From NCBI RefSeq assembly GCF_002742645.2, contig NZ_CP033875.1, forward strand, positions 3,760,001 through 3,824,000: a DNA stretch of 64,000 nucleotides, in the 5' to 3' direction. The DNA is from Caulobacter sp. FWC26. Lineage in GTDB: Bacteria; Pseudomonadota; Alphaproteobacteria; Caulobacterales; Caulobacteraceae. The notes under the pieces are model-generated. The model had not been told where the DNA came from. It saw nothing but the letters and a program-made list of their open reading frames with translations, and did not search any database. Below, piece by piece: positions 61,898 through 64,000 of this stretch. The position numbers were made by a program, and so were the translations under genes. Positions within the stretch are counted from its first letter, which is position 1; every line of letters starts with the position of its first letter.

Positions 61898-62206
61898 CTA
61901 CTTCTTCTCGGGAGCCGCCGCAGCCGGAGCCGCCGCCGGAGCGGGCGCGGCCTTGGCCGGCGCGTCCGCGGTGGGCGCATCGGCGCGCTCGCCATTCAGC
62001 GGCGGGGTGCCGCGCGGACGGCGGGTCCAGGTCTCGATCGGATAGACCGTCGCGCACTTCATCCACTTGCCGGCCCAGGCGCCGCCGCTTTTCTCGCAGC
62101 GATCCTTCGGCCACACCCACATCGCGTGGTAGGCCAGCACGCTGGCGCTGGCCAACAGGAAGATACCGATGAAGATGTACTTCAGGCGGTTGATGGTCTT
62201 GTTCAT
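61898..62206 (-). CDS. Small single-TM protein with Ala/Pro-rich tail (102 aa)
   Basis: A 102-aa protein: TM helix at residues 10-28 (YIFIGIFLLASASVLAY), a short domain with two Cys (CEKSGGAWAGKWMKCATVYPIETW, residues 37-60) and an Ala/Pro/Lys-rich disordered tail. The Cys pair might form a disulfide in the periplasm. No family recognised. Divergent from etfB. Confidence 0.75.
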   Translation of the reverse strand: MNKTINRLKYIFIGIFLLASASVLAYHAMWVWPKDRCEKSGGAWAGKWMKCATVYPIETWTRRPRGTPPLNGERADAPTADAPAKAAPAPAAAPAAAAPEKK

Positions 62207-62413
62207 GGCGGCCCCATATCGCTTTTCAGCGCTTAAGGGAATTGTCGCGAGGAGGCCCCCTGGCGACAGACGCCCGCAAAAATCGTACAACCGTTTGAAG
62301 CCCGGCGCGTTTTCAGCCTTACGCTTACGCCAAGGGAAACTTGCATTGCGGCGCCGAAACGCTAAGTCGGTGCCCGAGCAGGAGAAACACAAGCCTGGAG
62401 GCGGTGGAAACCG

Positions 62414-63160
62414 ATGAAGGTCCTAGTCCCGGTTAAACGGGTGATCGATTATAACGTGAAGGCCCGCGTGAAGGCGGACCAGACGGGCGTCGACCTGGCG
62501 AACGTCAAGATGTCGATGAATCCTTTCTGTGAGATCGCGGTCGAAGAAGCCGTGCGTCTCAAGGAAAAGGGTGTGGCGACCGAGGTCGTCATCGTCAGCA
62601 TCGGTCCGGCGCAGGCCCAGGAAACCATCCGTACGGCGCTGGCCATGGGCGGCGACCGCGGGGTGCTGATCACCACCGACGCCGATCCCGAGCCGCTGGC
62701 CGTGGCCAAGCTGCTGGCCGCCGTGGTGGCCGAGGAAAACCCGAACCTCGTCCTGATGGGCAAGCAGGCGATCGACGGCGACAACAACGCCGTGGGCCAG
62801 ATGCTGTCGGCTCTGCTGGGCTGGCCGCAGGCGACCTATGCCTCGGCGCTCGAAGTCTCGGCCGCCAGCGCCAAGGTCACCCGCGAAGTCGACGGCGGCC
62901 TGCAGACGATCGACGTCGATCTGCCGGCCGTGGTCACCGCCGACCTGCGCCTGAACGAGCCGCGCTATGCGTCTCTGCCCAACATCATGAAGGCCAAGAA
63001 GAAGGAGATCGTCAGCAAGACGGTCGCCGACTACGGCGTCGACATCGCGCCGCGCCTGAAGGTCCTGAAGGTCACCGAGCCGCCGAAGCGCTCGGCCGGC
63101 ATCAAGGTCGAGACGGCCGCTGACCTGGTTTCCAAGCTGAACACCGCGGGGGTGCTGTAA
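62414..63160 (+). CDS. etfB: Electron transfer flavoprotein beta subunit
   Basis: A 248-aa ETF-beta. The start is ATG in 'GAAACCGATGAAGG' (weak AGGCGG ribosome site). Signature motifs are '[16 protein letters not shown]' at the N-terminus, '[10 protein letters not shown]', '[33 protein letters not shown]' (the AMP/FAD-binding core) and '[22 protein letters not shown]', the ETF-beta signature near residue 190. It accepts electrons from acyl-CoA dehydrogenases such as Mcd. The stop overlaps etfA by one base (TAATG). Confidence 0.97.
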   Translation: MKVLVPVKRVIDYNVKARVKADQTGVDLANVKMSMNPFCEIAVEEAVRLKEKGVATEVVIVSIGPAQAQETIRTALAMGGDRGVLITTDADPEPLAVAKLLAAVVAEENPNLVLMGKQAIDGDNNAVGQMLSALLGWPQATYASALEVSAASAKVTREVDGGLQTIDVDLPAVVTADLRLNEPRYASLPNIMKAKKKEIVSKTVADYGVDIAPRLKVLKVTEPPKRSAGIKVETAADLVSKLNTAGVL

Positions 63161-64000
63161 TGGCTGTTCTCGTCGTCGCCGATAACGACAACGCGCTGCT
63201 GCGCGACGCCACCCACAAGACCGTCACCGCCGCCCTGAAGATCTCGGGCGACGTCGACGTGCTGGTGCTGGGCAAGGGCGCCAAGGCCGTGGCCGACGCC
63301 GCGGCCAAGATCGCCGGCGTCCGCAAGGTGCTGCTGGCCGAGTCCGACGCCCTGGGCCACGGCGTGGCCGAGGCTCAGGCCGACGCCGTGCTGGCCCTGG
63401 CCGGCAATTATGACGCGATCCTGGTTCCGGCCACCTCAGGCGGCAAGAACTACGCCCCGCGCGTCGCCGCCAAGCTGGACGTCGCCCCGATCTCGGACAT
63501 CGTCGACGTGGTCGCCGCCGACACCTTCACGCGTCCGATCTACGCCGGCAACGCCCTGGAGACCGTTCAGTCGAGCGACTCCAAGAAGGTGATCACCGTG
63601 CGTCCGACCGCCTTCGCCGCCGCCGCTGAAGGCGGCTCGGCCTCGGTCGAGACCGTCGGCGGCGCCGACGCTGGCAAGACCCGCTTCGTCAGCGAAGAGA
63701 TGGTCAAGTCCGACCGTCCGGAACTGGCCGCGGCCAAGATCGTCGTCTCGGGCGGTCGCGCCATGGGTTCGGCTGAAGAGTTCCAGCGCGTCATCGAGCC
63801 CCTCGCCGACAAGCTGGGCGCCGCCGTCGGCGCCTCGCGCGCGGCCGTCGACGCCGGCTACGCCCCGAACGACTATCAGGTCGGTCAGACGGGCAAGGTC
63901 GTGGCGCCGCAGCTCTATGTCGCCATCGGCATCTCGGGCGCGATCCAGCACCTGGCCGGCATGAAAGACTCCAAGGTGATCGTCGCGATCAACAAGGACG
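63160..64000 (+). CDS. etfA: Electron transfer flavoprotein alpha subunit (3' truncated by window)
   Basis: The first 280 codons are visible, running past the edge. N-terminal domain 'VLVVADNDNALLRDATHKTVTAA' and 'ILVPATSGGKNYAPRVAAKL' are ETF-alpha. The C-terminal FAD domain begins 'KIVVSGGRAMGSAEEFQRVIEPLADKLGAAVGASRAAVDAGYAPNDYQVGQTG', and 'YVAIGISGAIQHLAGM' is the FAD-binding stretch. The ATG overlaps the etfB TAA. Together the subunits hand electrons to ETF:quinone oxidoreductase. Confidence 0.96.
   Translation, partial: MAVLVVADNDNALLRDATHKTVTAALKISGDVDVLVLGKGAKAVADAAAKIAGVRKVLLAESDALGHGVAEAQADAVLALAGNYDAILVPATSGGKNYAPRVAAKLDVAPISDIVDVVAADTFTRPIYAGNALETVQSSDSKKVITVRPTAFAAAAEGGSASVETVGGADAGKTRFVSEEMVKSDRPELAAAKIVVSGGRAMGSAEEFQRVIEPLADKLGAAVGASRAAVDAGYAPNDYQVGQTGKVVAPQLYVAIGISGAIQHLAGMKDSKVIVAINKD

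Overview
The window is high-GC alphaproteobacterial chromosome, almost certainly Caulobacter. Supporting signs are an 118-aa CpdR next to an N-formylglutamate amidohydrolase, many TonB-dependent receptors (TBDRs), Caulobacter-type -10 elements (GCTA-like), ethylmalonyl-CoA pathway genes and an isolated tRNA-Val. About fifty genes are packed at chromosomal density. There is no phage, IS element, CRISPR array or rRNA. The genus call is inference from gene content; no search was run.

Layout. 1-10.4 kb is for metal/ligand uptake: the end of a TBDR coupled to two membrane genes (one PepSY), then two related TBDRs on the minus strand, the second carrying an STN signalling domain, divergent from a FecI-type sigma factor and a FecR anti-sigma. 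10.5-12.3 kb holds an exported M20 amidohydrolase and a 66-aa gene. 12.4-20.3 kb is a Czc/Cus-type heavy-metal efflux locus (two-component system divergent from adaptor, RND pump, outer-membrane factor and a small exported protein). Its response regulator is frameshifted by a 5-bp tandem repeat and its adaptor is cut by an in-frame TGA. 20.3-24.4 kb is the Rut pyrimidine-ring catabolic operon in the order rutB-C-D-A, divergent from rutR, with RutR-like operators between. 24.6-28.6 kb contains tRNA-Val, cpdR, an N-formylglutamate amidohydrolase, a probable sRNA of the alphaproteobacterial suhB/alpha-r14 type, and typA/bipA. 28.7-36.1 kb has a GGDEF-EAL protein, an Oar-like TBDR and an aminotransferase. 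36.2-43.1 kb has a hybrid kinase whose phospho-accepting His is Tyr (as in DivL), an SDR, an Aha1-like protein, an MFS transporter, a decayed MntA/HepT module and a membrane protein.

43.1-51.7 kb carries three signature enzymes of the ethylmalonyl-CoA pathway: ethylmalonyl-CoA mutase (ecm/meaA), crotonyl-CoA carboxylase/reductase (ccr) and methylsuccinyl-CoA dehydrogenase (mcd). Between them lie an atypical crotonase and an unknown 118-aa protein. Further on, a cobalamin adenosyltransferase (61.1 kb) and ETF (62.4 kb to the edge) can supply the B12 cofactor for Ecm and the electron acceptor for Mcd. The rest of 48-62 kb is mixed: a serine beta-lactamase-like hydrolase, GST, a glycine-zipper/SH3 protein, a CPBP protein, a Rieske oxygenase, an M20 peptidase, CsbD-like and HIG1 small proteins, and two TetR regulators.

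Intergenic space from 21 kb on, and especially from 47 to 62 kb, is filled with large palindromic repeats of several families. Two sit inside the rut operon. Three genes are visibly broken (response regulator, RND adaptor, hepT). Together with the Tyr-kinase, the sRNA and the atypical crotonase they are the main points to follow up.
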